Shown: piece by piece, positions 7,974 to 16,938 of the stretch
Position numbering within the stretch: the stretch's first letter is position 1
Layout of the letters: each line of letters starts with the position of its first letter
Assembly: GCF_027706845.1 (NCBI RefSeq)
Contig: NZ_JAQGCZ010000002.1
Coordinates: 620,001-684,000, forward strand
Reading direction: 5' to 3'
Length of the DNA stretch: 64,000 bases
Source of the DNA: Mycolicibacterium sp. BiH015
GTDB taxonomy: Bacteria > Actinomycetota > Actinomycetes > Mycobacteriales > Mycobacteriaceae
Notes under the pieces: generated by a model
Told to the model about the DNA's origin: nothing
The model's database searches: none
Seen by the model: only the letters and a program-made list of their open reading frames with translations
Made by a program: the position numbers and the translations under genes

Positions 7974-9725
7974 GTGAGCCAGACGATGCCCGTCGTCGAT
8001 GCAGTCTCGGGGATTTCGATACCGGCCGCGCTGCGTGAGCTTGCCAGTCTGCAACCCAGTGACGCAGCCTTCACGTTCATCGACTACGACCGTGATCCCG
8101 ACCGCGGTGTCAGGACAACCCGCACGTGGCTGGAGATGTATCGCCGCGCGCGGTGTGTCGCGACGGCACTACGTGAGCATGGTCCAGAGGGCGAGCGGGC
8201 CGTCATCCTCGCCCCCCAGGGCCTGGACTACATCGCGGCATTCCTCGGCTGCCTGGAGGCGGGAATCGTCGCCGTCCCGGTGTCGGTACCGCGGGCGGGA
8301 AGCCATGACGAGCGGGTCAGCATGGTGATCGCCGACAGTGCGCCGGCTGCAATCCTCACGACCTCCGCGGTGTCCGGGCGCGTCGCCGCGCACCTCAGGG
8401 AGGACTCCGGGATGTCGCCGGTGTTGATCGAGGTCGACACGCTCGACGTCGAGGGGCGTCCGGGTCTCAAGTCGCGTGGTGGGGATTCTGGAATCGCGCT
8501 GTTGCAGTACACCTCCGGCTCAACGCGCCGGCCCGCTGGGGTGATGGTGTCTCACGCCAACCTGATCGCGAACAACGACCAGATCGTGAAGTGCTACTTC
8601 GCCGACACCGGGAACGTCGCTCCGCGCGATACCACCATTGTGTCGTGGCTGCCGTTCTATCACGACATGGGACTGTTCATCGGAATCTGCGCACCCATTC
8701 TCTCCGGCATACACAGCGTGCTCACCAGCCCGCTGTCGTTTCTCGTCGACCCCGCCCGATGGCTGCACATGATGGCCAGCAATACCAAGGCATTCTCGCC
8801 CGCACCGAACTTCGCACTGGAACTGGCGATCCGAAACGCGACCGACGCCGAACTGGCCGGAATCGATCTCGGCGGCGTGACCCACATCGTGTCCGGCGCG
8901 GAGCGCGTCCATGCGGCGACGCTCGCGCGATTCACCGAGCGTTTCGCACGGTTCGGCCTGAAGCCGCATGCGTTGCGGCCGTCCTACGGGCTCGCCGAGG
9001 GCACCGTGTACGTCGCAGCGCGTGCACCCGGAGCGCCACCCAAGGTCGTGCGGTTCGACTCCGAACGGCTTACCGCCGGTTACGCCGAGCAACGCAACGA
9101 TTCGTCGGGAACGGCGTTGGTCAGCTATGGGGTGCCGGTCGCCCCGCTCGTGCGGATCGTCGACGGCGGCACGAACACCGAGATCCCGGAAGGGTCCGTC
9201 GGTGAGATCTGGGTGTACGGCGAGAACGTGGCGCAGGGGTACTGGCGACAGCCCGACAAGACCCGCGAGACGTTCTCCTGGCAGCTTGTCGATCCATCAC
9301 CGGGAACCCCGGTGGGGCCGTGGCTGCGCACGGGCGACCTCGGCTTCATGAGCGACGGTGAGCTGTTCATCGCGGGCCGGATCAAGGACCTCGTCATCAT
9401 CAGGGGGCAGAACTATTACCCCGACGACATCGAGGCCACCGTCGCGGAGTTCAGCGATGGGCGCGTGGCCGCCATCCCCATCCTTGATGGACAAGAGGAA
9501 GCCCTCGCGCTGATACTCGAATACGAGGCGCCGGACGACTCGCCAAAGGCGATCGCGCTCAAGGTCGATACCGTCAAGAGCGCCGTCGCCAACAATCACC
9601 TTCTTGCCGTCGCCGACATTGTCCTGGTGAGACCGGGCTCGATCCCTATGACGTCCAGCGGCAAGGTCCGGCGTAGCGAATGCGCGCAGCTCTACCGGGA
9701 CGAGGCGTTCAAACGGGTCGGCTGA
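7974..9725 (+). CDS. Fatty-acyl-AMP ligase (FAAL), last gene of the lipid cassette
   Basis: 583-residue second FAAL. The A3 loop reads YTSGSTRRPAGV, the form common in mycobacterial FAALs, and differs from the TGTPKGV form of the first FAAL, so the two are not a recent duplication. Other motifs: WLPFYHDMGL, SYGLAEGTVYVA, WLRTGDLGF, RIKDLVIIRGQNYYPDDIE and MTSSGKVRRSE. Start is GTG 7974 or ATG 7986. The gap to the ACP is 43 bases, so it is probably in the same transcript. It may load a second substrate, or load the finished chain onto a downstream carrier; no polyketide synthase, peptide synthetase or thioesterase lies next to it. Confidence 0.87.
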   Translation: MSQTMPVVDAVSGISIPAALRELASLQPSDAAFTFIDYDRDPDRGVRTTRTWLEMYRRARCVATALREHGPEGERAVILAPQGLDYIAAFLGCLEAGIVAVPVSVPRAGSHDERVSMVIADSAPAAILTTSAVSGRVAAHLREDSGMSPVLIEVDTLDVEGRPGLKSRGGDSGIALLQYTSGSTRRPAGVMVSHANLIANNDQIVKCYFADTGNVAPRDTTIVSWLPFYHDMGLFIGICAPILSGIHSVLTSPLSFLVDPARWLHMMASNTKAFSPAPNFALELAIRNATDAELAGIDLGGVTHIVSGAERVHAATLARFTERFARFGLKPHALRPSYGLAEGTVYVAARAPGAPPKVVRFDSERLTAGYAEQRNDSSGTALVSYGVPVAPLVRIVDGGTNTEIPEGSVGEIWVYGENVAQGYWRQPDKTRETFSWQLVDPSPGTPVGPWLRTGDLGFMSDGELFIAGRIKDLVIIRGQNYYPDDIEATVAEFSDGRVAAIPILDGQEEALALILEYEAPDDSPKAIALKVDTVKSAVANNHLLAVADIVLVRPGSIPMTSSGKVRRSECAQLYRDEAFKRVG

Positions 9726-9864
9726 CCCAACCGTACGGTCCGCCATGGCCAAGAGGGAGGCACCAGCGCCACCGGGTAGATCTCGGTTCGGCGACATGAT
9801 GGACACACCCGGGGATCAGGCCGCCCGCCGACATCCCGTGACCCTGACCTGACCCCGAATTGCG

Positions 9865-10217
9865 ATGACTGTGGCGAAGGGCCTTCGCGCTTTGGCTGCC
9901 GTCGCCGCGCCGGTGATCGCGGGTGTCGCCCTCGCTGGGAGATCACGTTGTCGAAGCCCGGCGGACTCACCTGCTGCTGGTGCTTGTCGGCAGCTGCGGT
10001 GACGGCGACGCCCCGCGCCCGTCACCATCACCGAGAGCACCAGCCCGCCACCAGCACCACCCGTGGCCGACTAGCCTCCTCAGTACGTCCCGCTGCTGGA
10101 CACCGTTATTCCGCCGACCACGACGACGTCGACCTACTCGCCGGTACCCCTGATACCGCAGATGCCCACGGGTGCCTACTACAGCAGTTGCGTCGAGGGC
10201 CGCACCGCTGTACGCGG
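9865..10217 (+). pseudogene. Remnant of a proline-rich exported protein
   Basis: An ATG at 9865 opens a signal-peptide-like segment (KGLRALAAVAAPVIAGVALAG). The protein-like reading then moves between frames: PVTITESTSPPPAPPVAD ends in a stop, and PPQYVPLLDTVIPPTTTT... continues to MPTGAYYSSCVE. Together these read as one small exported Pro/Thr-rich mycobacterial protein broken by at least one frameshift and one stop. It lies between the FAAL operon and the first WCP-type exported protein. Confidence 0.5.
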
Positions 10218-10284
10218 GCCAGCCCGGGTATCGGGCAGCTTTGGATCGAGACGGCGATGGCGTCGCTTGTCGGCCACAACATTC

Positions 10285-10297
10285 TTGGGATCGGTAG
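10285..10297 (+). promoter_or_regulatory. Conserved upstream element TTGGGATCGGTAG, copy A
   Basis: Thirteen-base element 66 bases before the start of the exported protein at 10364. Matching elements, identical or with one change, occur at 38639-38651, 42462-42474 and 44069-44081, in each case upstream of an exported-protein gene and in the gene's orientation. It may be a promoter or activator site. Confidence 0.6.
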
Positions 10298-10363
10298 CCG
10301 ACCGGGTCGGGTCAGCTTGTGCGACGCCGCACGGTGCGGCGCAGCATAGGGAGGAACGCACGC

Positions 10364-10684
10364 ATGACCACTCAGATGATGGGCACCCGATTTCTCGCAG
10401 GTGCCGTGCTTGCGGGCAGTCTCGCCGTCACCGGCGTCGCACTGACTCCCGGCGTCGCCGAAGCACGGTGCAACGCGCTGAGCATGTGCAGCCAGGTGTG
10501 GTGCCCGGGCCAGCCGCTGCCCGTCGGCGGCTCGGGTCTGGAACCGACTGTCAAGTGGGACATGAACGTCTGCCATACCTGGTACTACGGTTTCGCTGGT
10601 CGCACCGGCTCGACTCACGGGCAGGTCGAGGTGGGGTGGCGAATCATGGAAGGCGAGCCGTCGCCGGTTCCCGGACTCTACTGA
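10364..10684 (+). CDS. Small exported Cys-containing protein, WCP family member 1
   Basis: 106 residues. A signal peptide (GTRFLAGAVLAGSLAVTGVALTPGVAEA) ends near residue 34; the mature part holds SQVWCPGQPLP and KWDMNVCHTWYYG. The signature WCP(G/A)...W-D-x-N-x-C-H-x-(W/F)-Y is shared with the proteins at 38187-38573 and 41973-42404, defining a small family with probable disulfides. AGGGAGG at 10348-10355 supports the start. No function is known to me; location should be cell wall or medium. The conserved element at 10285 lies upstream. Confidence 0.8.
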   Translation: MTTQMMGTRFLAGAVLAGSLAVTGVALTPGVAEARCNALSMCSQVWCPGQPLPVGGSGLEPTVKWDMNVCHTWYYGFAGRTGSTHGQVEVGWRIMEGEPSPVPGLY

Positions 10685-10918
10685 GCTGACGTCGCACGGT
10701 CTGCACCCCTACGATTTCTTGTTGTCCCCAAGTATCCGCTGATTTCGCCCGAACATCGAGGCCTCCTCACCCCCTGACAGCTCCCGGAACCAGACGTGGT
10801 GCTTGTTCCTGATCGCTGCTTCAGTCGGATCGGTCACCCGCGCCATCCCGGGACCGAAAGTTTCGTAAACCTCCTGCGCCAGTGGCATACTCGCAGCGAT
10901 CATCGGCAAAGTCGACAA

Positions 10919-11320
10919 TTACGAGTTCTTTTCGAAGGCAGCCGCCTCGGCGAGATACTCGCCAGCCGCACGAGACGCATGATCGCGCTGCGATCGATAA
11001 CGGCCCGGCGAGATTGCGAAATGGCGGCGGAAAGCGCTGCTGAAGGCTGTCGAGGAATCGTAGCCGACCTGGAGGGCGACGGCCTCGACCGAAAGAGTCG
11101 TTGTCCGCAGCAATTTGGTCGCGACCGTCATTCTCCAGTTTGTGACATATTCGACCGGGGTCTTTCCCACGAGCGCCGGAAAAGCGACGGGCGAAAGCCG
11201 CGCGAGACATGCCGGCGCGGTCGGCAAGGTTCGAAACCGTCCACGAATGACCGGGCGTTTAACGAATCGCCGCAATTGCTCGCATGATCTTTATGTCACG
11301 CAGTGCGCTAAGCCATCCGG
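10919..11320 (-). pseudogene. AraC/GlxA-type regulator remnant
   Basis: The C-terminal AraC HTH pair is recognisable on the minus strand: WTVSNLADRAGMSRAAFARRF, then after a frame change ALVGKTPVEYVTNWRMTVATKLL and VALQVGYDSSTAFSSAFRRHF. An in-frame stop sits just before TPGHSWTV, and a one-base shift lies in the FSALVGKTP segment. The N-terminal sensor domain is not detectable upstream. Without these changes this would be the DNA-binding half of an AraC regulator; as it stands it should be non-functional. Confidence 0.72.
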
Positions 11321-11774
11321 TGACGCGATCGGCGACCACCGCCGGACGGCGGCCTCATCTACCTCCGGTAGCTCTACCGCGGCCTCAGCGGACTCGCTGA
11401 TTGTCTGGGTGTCGACCTCGCCGACGCGGCTGTGCACCTTTTCCGCGGGATCGCGGCGTTCCGCCAATTTGTCCGTGCGTCGGTGGTTACTCGCTATCGT
11501 CACCGCTCCCGTGATCGCCGCGTCTCGGCGCACCACGCACTATGTGGTGGCATCGCGGATTGAGACGGGAGTGGCGGCTGAGCTGAGGTGTGTGGATGTT
11601 GGCTCTGCTCGGTTGCGGAAGCCGCCCGTTATTCGACGATTATGCGAGGCTGAGGGCTGTGCGTGTGAAGTTCTTTGCCGTCCCGCCGCCGTGTGCTGCT
11701 TCGCGTCGGTCGGTGTCGTGTGTTGCCGGGTGGCGGTAGGTGAAGCCGTCGAGACCGCCGTCAGGATGCCGGCG

Positions 11775-12932
11775 ATGAGCTCGGGGTTGTTCGCGTTGAT
11801 CGATCTCGGATCCTTCACGCTGATCGGGATCGGATGCGGTTTCGTCGTACTCTGGATGATCGATCGCCGTCGCGGTCACGCCTTGCTTTTCGCGGCGGCG
11901 ATCCTGTGCTTCTTCGCCTCGAATTGGGTGCTGTCGTTGGGCGGTGACGTCGCGCTGTCGGCGTCAGTGCACGGCGTCCTGCTCCCGATCGGCTTCGTGT
12001 TGCTCGCCGACGGATTGCTGCGCCGCTCCGGAGAGCGGCTAGCGCATTCCGCGGCGATCGTCATCATCGTCGCATTGGCCCCGGCGGTATGGTATTTCGC
12101 GTACGTGTCACCGATGGTGGCTGGACGCATCGTTACTCAGAATGTGTGCCTTGGCATTGTCGTGGTATTCACCGCCGCGCGCCTCTGGGTCAGGCGTGGG
12201 CGCAGACCCTCGGACACGTCTGTTGTCATCGCGACATCGGTGTTGTCCGTCGGCCTGTTCGTGACGGCCATCCTTGTCCCGATCTCGGATTTGCCCCGTG
12301 AGCTCACCAGTGACGGCGCGATCGACCATTTCGCGAGATCCCCTGCGGCACTAGGGATAACCGTGGTCACGGTAGTAATTCTGCCGCTGATCATGTTGGT
12401 GGTGCTCACCGCAATCGTGGCCGATCTGGTGGGTGACCTCCGCGTCGAGCGGGACCGCGACGAGCTCACCGGTTTGCTGAACCGGCGCGGTTTCACCGAA
12501 CGCGCCACAGTGGCGTTGCGCAGCGCCGCCTCAGCAGCGCTGATCCTGGCCGATCTCGACTTCTTCAAGAAAGTCAACGATGAGCTCGGGCACGCCGGAG
12601 GGGATCTGGCGCTCACCACGTTCGCCGACTTGCTCCGCAGCGGACCAGATATCAGCCACGTGACGGGTCGCATCGGGGGTGAGGAATTCGCCGTCCTGGC
12701 GCCGAATGTCGGTGCAGCAGGAGCATTGGCGTTCGCGGAGTCGGTACGCTCCCGGCTCGCTGCGCACACCTTCGCCTATGGCGGTGCGAGCAAGTCGCTG
12801 ACCGCCAGCTTCGGCGTCGCGACGGCGCCAGCGCCCGTCTCGTTGCCGCAGCTGATGGATGCGGCCGACGCGGCACTGTACGAGGCGAAGGCGCGGGGCC
12901 GCAATTGCACGGTGCTTCACCAGCCGCGGTAG
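11775..12932 (+). CDS. Membrane diguanylate cyclase (GGDEF)
   Basis: 385 residues. An N-terminal membrane domain of about six or seven helices (residues 6-28, 35-56, 66-80, 91-112, 120-137, 150-170, 193-218) leads into a GGDEF domain. The active loop is GGEEF (301-305), and the metal/nucleotide strand is LADLDFFKKVND. Both support c-di-GMP synthesis from two GTP. The RxxD inhibitory site expected five residues upstream is absent (DISH there), so product inhibition may be lost. ATG 11775 has AGGA eight bases upstream; ATG 11766 is an alternative. A long upstream open frame is not part of the protein. Confidence 0.82.
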   Translation: MSSGLFALIDLGSFTLIGIGCGFVVLWMIDRRRGHALLFAAAILCFFASNWVLSLGGDVALSASVHGVLLPIGFVLLADGLLRRSGERLAHSAAIVIIVALAPAVWYFAYVSPMVAGRIVTQNVCLGIVVVFTAARLWVRRGRRPSDTSVVIATSVLSVGLFVTAILVPISDLPRELTSDGAIDHFARSPAALGITVVTVVILPLIMLVVLTAIVADLVGDLRVERDRDELTGLLNRRGFTERATVALRSAASAALILADLDFFKKVNDELGHAGGDLALTTFADLLRSGPDISHVTGRIGGEEFAVLAPNVGAAGALAFAESVRSRLAAHTFAYGGASKSLTASFGVATAPAPVSLPQLMDAADAALYEAKARGRNCTVLHQPR

Positions 12933-13090
12933 CGCACGCATTTGGCGGGCGCGGAGGCGACCGAGTCTCGGACACGCCGACCGCCTACGGCCGAATGCGC
13001 CGAAGATCGCCAATTTTTCGGCGCCGTTCAGGACCGCCGCGCGCAACTCTCCGCCCTGCCGCGTCGCTCCAATGGACTCGTCTCGACGCC

Positions 13091-13572
13091 TCAGCGCACA
13101 TGCCGCGACAGCGCGTCGACCAGTGACCTGTTGAGGAACTCGGTGGCGGCATAGCCGCCGCCGTCCGGCGCGGCGATGATGGTCGGGTCGTCGACGATGA
13201 TGGTCGTGCCGCGGTAGTCCGAAAAGGGTTCGGGTAGACCGTTATAGCTGCCGCCGCCGGACCTGGCGTCGCTGCGCGGCACGATCCGCACGTCCGGTGC
13301 GCCGACATTGAGGGTGGCGGCGTCGGGCACGGTCCGGACACCGCCCACCTCGCCGTCCCCGCGCGAAAAACTGTCCCGATAACCGAAGCCCAGCTCCGAC
13401 AAATGTGGGCGGCAGGCGAATCGGCCAGCGCCACGGTGATCCGCTCATCGGAGACGTGCACCACCTCGACGCTCCTGCCGTCGAACGCCGGGTGCTGCTC
13501 GCGGATCGCCGCCTGCTCGCGAGCGGACCTGGCGAGCAGTTGCTCGGCGGTGTGCCACCATGCCGCGGGGTG
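13091..13572 (-). pseudogene. Frameshifted hypothetical protein downstream of LLM gene
   Basis: Protein-like reading WWHTAEQLLARSAREQAAI and VVHVSDERITVALADSPAAH, directly after the LLM stop and in its frame, continues only in another frame as LSELGFGYRDSFSRGDGEVGG and on to SLVDALSRHVR. The two halves join near 13402, where one base must be missing (or two extra). No start codon with a ribosome site is seen for the first half. I do not recognise the family. A sequencing error instead of a real frameshift cannot be excluded. Confidence 0.45.
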
Positions 13573-14430
13573 TCATTGCGGGGGCCGATGGTCGGCCAGT
13601 GTGCGGAAGGCCTCGAGCGGTGAGGCGCTGAGCTCCTCGGCGACGATCTGCATGCCGACGTGGTCGGCGCCCGCCGAAAAGTGTTTCTCGATCTCGGCGT
13701 AGATGGCCGCCGGGGACCCGTGCGCAACGAGGGCACCGATGAGTGCGTCGCTGCCGGGACGGGTGATGTCGGCCTGCGTGTAGCCGTGCCGCAGAAGGTT
13801 GTTGGTGTAGTTGCGCAGACCGAGGTAAGGGTCGTCGACGATAGACCGGCCGATCTTCCGTGCCTGATCTGGGTCCTCGCACAGCACCACCTTGTGTTCG
13901 GGGGCCAAGAACACGCCGGTGCCCAGCACTTCGCGCGCATAGCGGGTATGTGCGGGGACAGTGAGGTAGGGGTGCGCCCCCAGTGTCTTTGCCGCGGACA
14001 AACTAAGCGTCCTTTTACCCAGAGCGGCGACAACGATCGCCTCGGCGGGCACGCCCCCCTGCAGGAGGGCATCGACAAACGCGGTCATGCGTGCGAGTGG
14101 CTTCTCATAGCTGTCTCGCCCTTCAGGGTGGCCGAGGCCTACACCTAGCAGCAACCGGGGTCCATGGCGATCGACGATCCGGTGATACTGATAGGCGATG
14201 TTGCGGGCGTCGTCATCCCACATGTTGATGATCGCTGTCGCGATGATCGCGGACTTTGTCTCGGCGATCATCTGCTCGAGTAGAACCATCTCCCCCATTG
14301 GACCTGCACCGATACCCACCCAGATCGTCTGGTAGCCCATCTCTTCCAGCGCAGGGGCGTATTCAATCCGGGCGGCATCGCCGTGCGCAGGATTGAGCCA
14401 AGCGCCGTACTTGCCAAACTGCTCGTACAC
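13573..14430 (-). CDS. F420-type luciferase-like oxidoreductase (TIGR03620-like)
   Basis: 285-residue TIM-barrel LLM flavin/F420 oxidoreductase. The N-terminal EMGYQTIWVGIG strand, the central RLLLGVGLGHPEG motif and AIVVAALGKRTLSLSA match the mycobacterial F420 subgroup; substrate unknown. Start: the GTG at 14430 is preceded by AAGGAG at nine bases. An in-frame GTG at 14457 has no such site and would add nine residues that include it. The direct neighbour downstream is the frameshifted hypothetical. Confidence 0.8.
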   Translation of the reverse strand: MYEQFGKYGAWLNPAHGDAARIEYAPALEEMGYQTIWVGIGAGPMGEMVLLEQMIAETKSAIIATAIINMWDDDARNIAYQYHRIVDRHGPRLLLGVGLGHPEGRDSYEKPLARMTAFVDALLQGGVPAEAIVVAALGKRTLSLSAAKTLGAHPYLTVPAHTRYAREVLGTGVFLAPEHKVVLCEDPDQARKIGRSIVDDPYLGLRNYTNNLLRHGYTQADITRPGSDALIGALVAHGSPAAIYAEIEKHFSAGADHVGMQIVAEELSASPLEAFRTLADHRPPQ

Positions 14431-14606
14431 GTCCCTTGTCTCCTTCGGATGTCGCACGGTCGGGAGCCGTGAAGTCTCGGTACGGAGAGCAGCGTGTGGC
14501 TTCCCCTAGGGGCAACGTCAACACATCGGTGGGCATGGGCCGGCCATCGTGGTTGCCCTGACCGTGGTGTTGACCTTGCCTTTACGGGAGCCCCCATCGT
14601 GGTGCC

Positions 14607-14771
14607 ATGACCAACACAGAGTGGGACACGCTCCCAGATATCGTGCAGAAGTTCTTGACCGCACTCGATGCCCGTGAGGTCGATCAGGTGCTGGCTCCAC
14701 CGTGGGTCGGCGAGCGCGGCTTCGACTCGGAGATGCAAGACGACGAGACCGGCAGCGGTTCAAACGCATAG
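14607..14771 (+). CDS. Short SnoaL/NTF2-like N-terminal fragment (doubtful)
   Basis: 54 codons reading MTNTEWDTLPDIVQKFLTALDAREVDQVL and then a hydrophilic tail. The first 30 residues resemble the first helix of SnoaL/NTF2-like proteins, but the rest of the cone fold is missing. It may be a truncated gene or chance. It lies divergent to the LLM gene at 14430. Confidence 0.3.
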   Translation: MTNTEWDTLPDIVQKFLTALDAREVDQVLAPPWVGERGFDSEMQDDETGSGSNA

Positions 14772-14883
14772 CCGCCGCGTTGGGTGAACAGCTCTTCGTG
14801 CGGAAAGCGTAGTCCGCGGCTTGCGCGCGCTGTTGGTGATGCTCGCCTGGCCCTAGTTGGATATGGCGTGCCTCCCCTGTAGC

Positions 14884-15954
14884 TCACACGTCCGAGCTCT
14901 CCCGCCACAGGTCGATGCCTGAATCCGACGCGTACTGGTCGATCTCGGTGAGTTCCTCGTGAGTGAAGTCGAGACGGGCCAGCGCGCCGAGGTTCTCGTC
15001 GAGTTGGGCGACACTCGAGGCGCCCACCAGCGTCGAGGCCACCGCCGGGTCGCGCAGCACCCATGCCAACGCGAGCTGAGCGAGTGACTGACCACGGCGC
15101 TCGGCGATGCCGGCCAGGCCTTGCAATCGCTGGCGGACCGCGTCGGTAATCAGCTCGTCGTCGAAGCTGGGTCGGCTGGTGGCGCGGTCGATGTCGGCCG
15201 GTGAGTGCTGCAGATAGCGGTTGGTGAGCAGGCCCTGCGCCAGCGCGGTGAACGCGATCGCGCCCATGCCGGCATTGGCCAACTCGCTGGTCAGACCACC
15301 TTCAATCCACCGGTTGAGCAGCGAGTAGGACGGCTGGTGGATCACCAGTGGGGTTCCGAGGCGCTGCGCGATCGCCGCAGCTTCGGCGGTTTTGGCCGCC
15401 GAGTACGACGAGATGCCGACGTAGCGGGTCTTGCCTGCGCGCACCGCGGTGTCGAGCGCGCCGATCGTCTCCTCCAGCGGCGTCACCGGATCGATGCGGT
15501 GGGAGTAGAAGATGTCGACGTAGTCGAGGCCCATCCGGTCCAGCGATTCGTCCAGGCTGGCAAGCAGATAAGCGCGGCCGCCGAGCTGACCGTAGGGGCC
15601 CGGCCACATATCCCAGCCGGCCTTCGTGGAGATGATCAGCTCGTTGCGATACGGCTTGAAGTCGCGGCGCATCATCCGGCCGAAATTCTCCTCGGCCGAT
15701 CCGTACGGCGGGCCGTAGTTGTTGGCGAGATCGAAGTGGGTGATGCCGCGATCGAAGGCGTGCCGCAACACCTCGCGAATGATGTCGAAAGGCCGGTTGT
15801 CACCGAAGTTGTACCAAAGGCCCAGTGATATGGCCGGAAGCAGCAGGCCCGACGTCCCGACCCGGCGGTAGGGCATCTCGGCGTAGCGCCCCTGCGTGGC
15901 CACCCAGGGGTCGTGGGTGAAGGGAACGTCGGTGATCGCGAACTCGTCGGCCAT
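14884..15954 (-). CDS. Aldo/keto reductase (YghZ/MgrA type)
   Basis: 356-residue NADPH-dependent aldo/keto reductase of the AKR14-like group related to L-glyceraldehyde-3-phosphate reductase. The catalytic tetrad is complete: D75, Y80 (THFDLANNYG), K111 (IISTKAGW) and H152 (FYSHRIDP). The C-terminal cofactor segment TLVGASSVAQLDENLGA is intact. Soluble, monocistronic, flanked by long non-coding stretches; physiological substrate unknown, possibly reactive aldehydes. Confidence 0.9.
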   Translation of the reverse strand: MADEFAITDVPFTHDPWVATQGRYAEMPYRRVGTSGLLLPAISLGLWYNFGDNRPFDIIREVLRHAFDRGITHFDLANNYGPPYGSAEENFGRMMRRDFKPYRNELIISTKAGWDMWPGPYGQLGGRAYLLASLDESLDRMGLDYVDIFYSHRIDPVTPLEETIGALDTAVRAGKTRYVGISSYSAAKTAEAAAIAQRLGTPLVIHQPSYSLLNRWIEGGLTSELANAGMGAIAFTALAQGLLTNRYLQHSPADIDRATSRPSFDDELITDAVRQRLQGLAGIAERRGQSLAQLALAWVLRDPAVASTLVGASSVAQLDENLGALARLDFTHEELTEIDQYASDSGIDLWRESSDV

Positions 15955-16590
15955 CGCTTCATGGTAGAGACCGTTGCGACACGAGATCGACGAGGCGCCG
16001 GAGCGCCGCGTAGCTACACACCCGATGTCACCCGCTTGGGAAGCCGCCCTGAGCTCCCCCGCCCTGCCACCGACAGATGCTGCGTGGTGACCTGCTGCTG
16101 CGTGTTACCGAACTGCCGCACAACGGGTTTGAACACATACCAGACACGAGCAGCCGTTGAGCTCGAGTCCATGTACTGACGATATGAGGTAGCTCTGGAC
16201 TGATCGTCGTAATCCGCTCGTCGATCCGTGCAGTCACCACGGCGGTGCGTTCGACAGGAGCTTTGGGTCACGAGCGTGAGTTGCCTGACCGCAGCGGCAC
16301 TGACGGCAGTGCGGCCGTGCCACTCGGGTCGATCATCCCGCCTTGCGACATGGGTCGCCGCCGACGCCGGAATCCGCGGAGTCGTTCAGCACGCATCAGT
16401 CACGCCGCGCAGTGCCCGCGGCAGCCACGGTGAGACGCCCTGGGGCGAACTGAAGCGTGCCGCTTCGTGCAAGAAGGAATGTGCGTTGCGGGCCGCGCAC
16501 TTCTGACGAATTGTCCTGAAGGGCAGCGCCCCGATCGTCCTTTTGATGAGGTTCGGGAAAGGCCCGGATCCGATCGCAAGGAGAATTGAA
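15955..16590. other. Intergenic, no supported gene
   Basis: About 635 bases between the aldo/keto reductase and the YCII gene. Open frames on either strand are low-complexity or Arg/Ser-rich with no motif. The promoter of the YCII/sigma pair should lie near its right end, just before AAGGAG at 16578. No hairpin terminator was identified. Confidence 0.4.
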
Positions 16591-16938
16591 ATGCCTCAGT
16601 ACGCCGCTCTGGTTTACACCAAAGACGTCGACTGGACCGCCCCCGAGCACGCCGAGGAGATGGCCGAGTACGGCAAGTTCGGTGAGATGCACGGTGACAC
16701 CATCCGCGGAGGCGCCGCCCTCTACCAGACCAGCACTGCGACGACGGTGCGGGTCAAGGGTGCGCGCGGAGGTGAGGTACTGCTCAGCGACGGTCCGTAC
16801 GCCGAGACGAAGGAGGCGTTGACCGGCTTCTATCTCATCGAGGCGCCCGACCTGGACCAGGCAGTGCGCATCGCCGCCGATATCCCTGCCGCGTGGGACG
16901 GTGCCGTCGAGGTGCGACCTGTTGTCGACTTCGGCTGA
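16591..16938 (+). CDS. YCII/DGPF-domain protein
   Basis: 115-residue dimeric alpha-beta barrel protein. It has the family hallmark SDGPYAETKEALTGFYLIEAPDLDQA (about residues 69-94) and the closing VEVRPV strand. Biochemical role is unsettled, but this protein is the constant genomic partner of ECF42 sigma factors, and the next gene encodes one. AAGGAG eight bases upstream supports the start. The sigma gene begins inside this gene (38-base overlap), so the two are co-expressed. Confidence 0.88.
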   Translation: MPQYAALVYTKDVDWTAPEHAEEMAEYGKFGEMHGDTIRGGAALYQTSTATTVRVKGARGGEVLLSDGPYAETKEALTGFYLIEAPDLDQAVRIAADIPAAWDGAVEVRPVVDFG

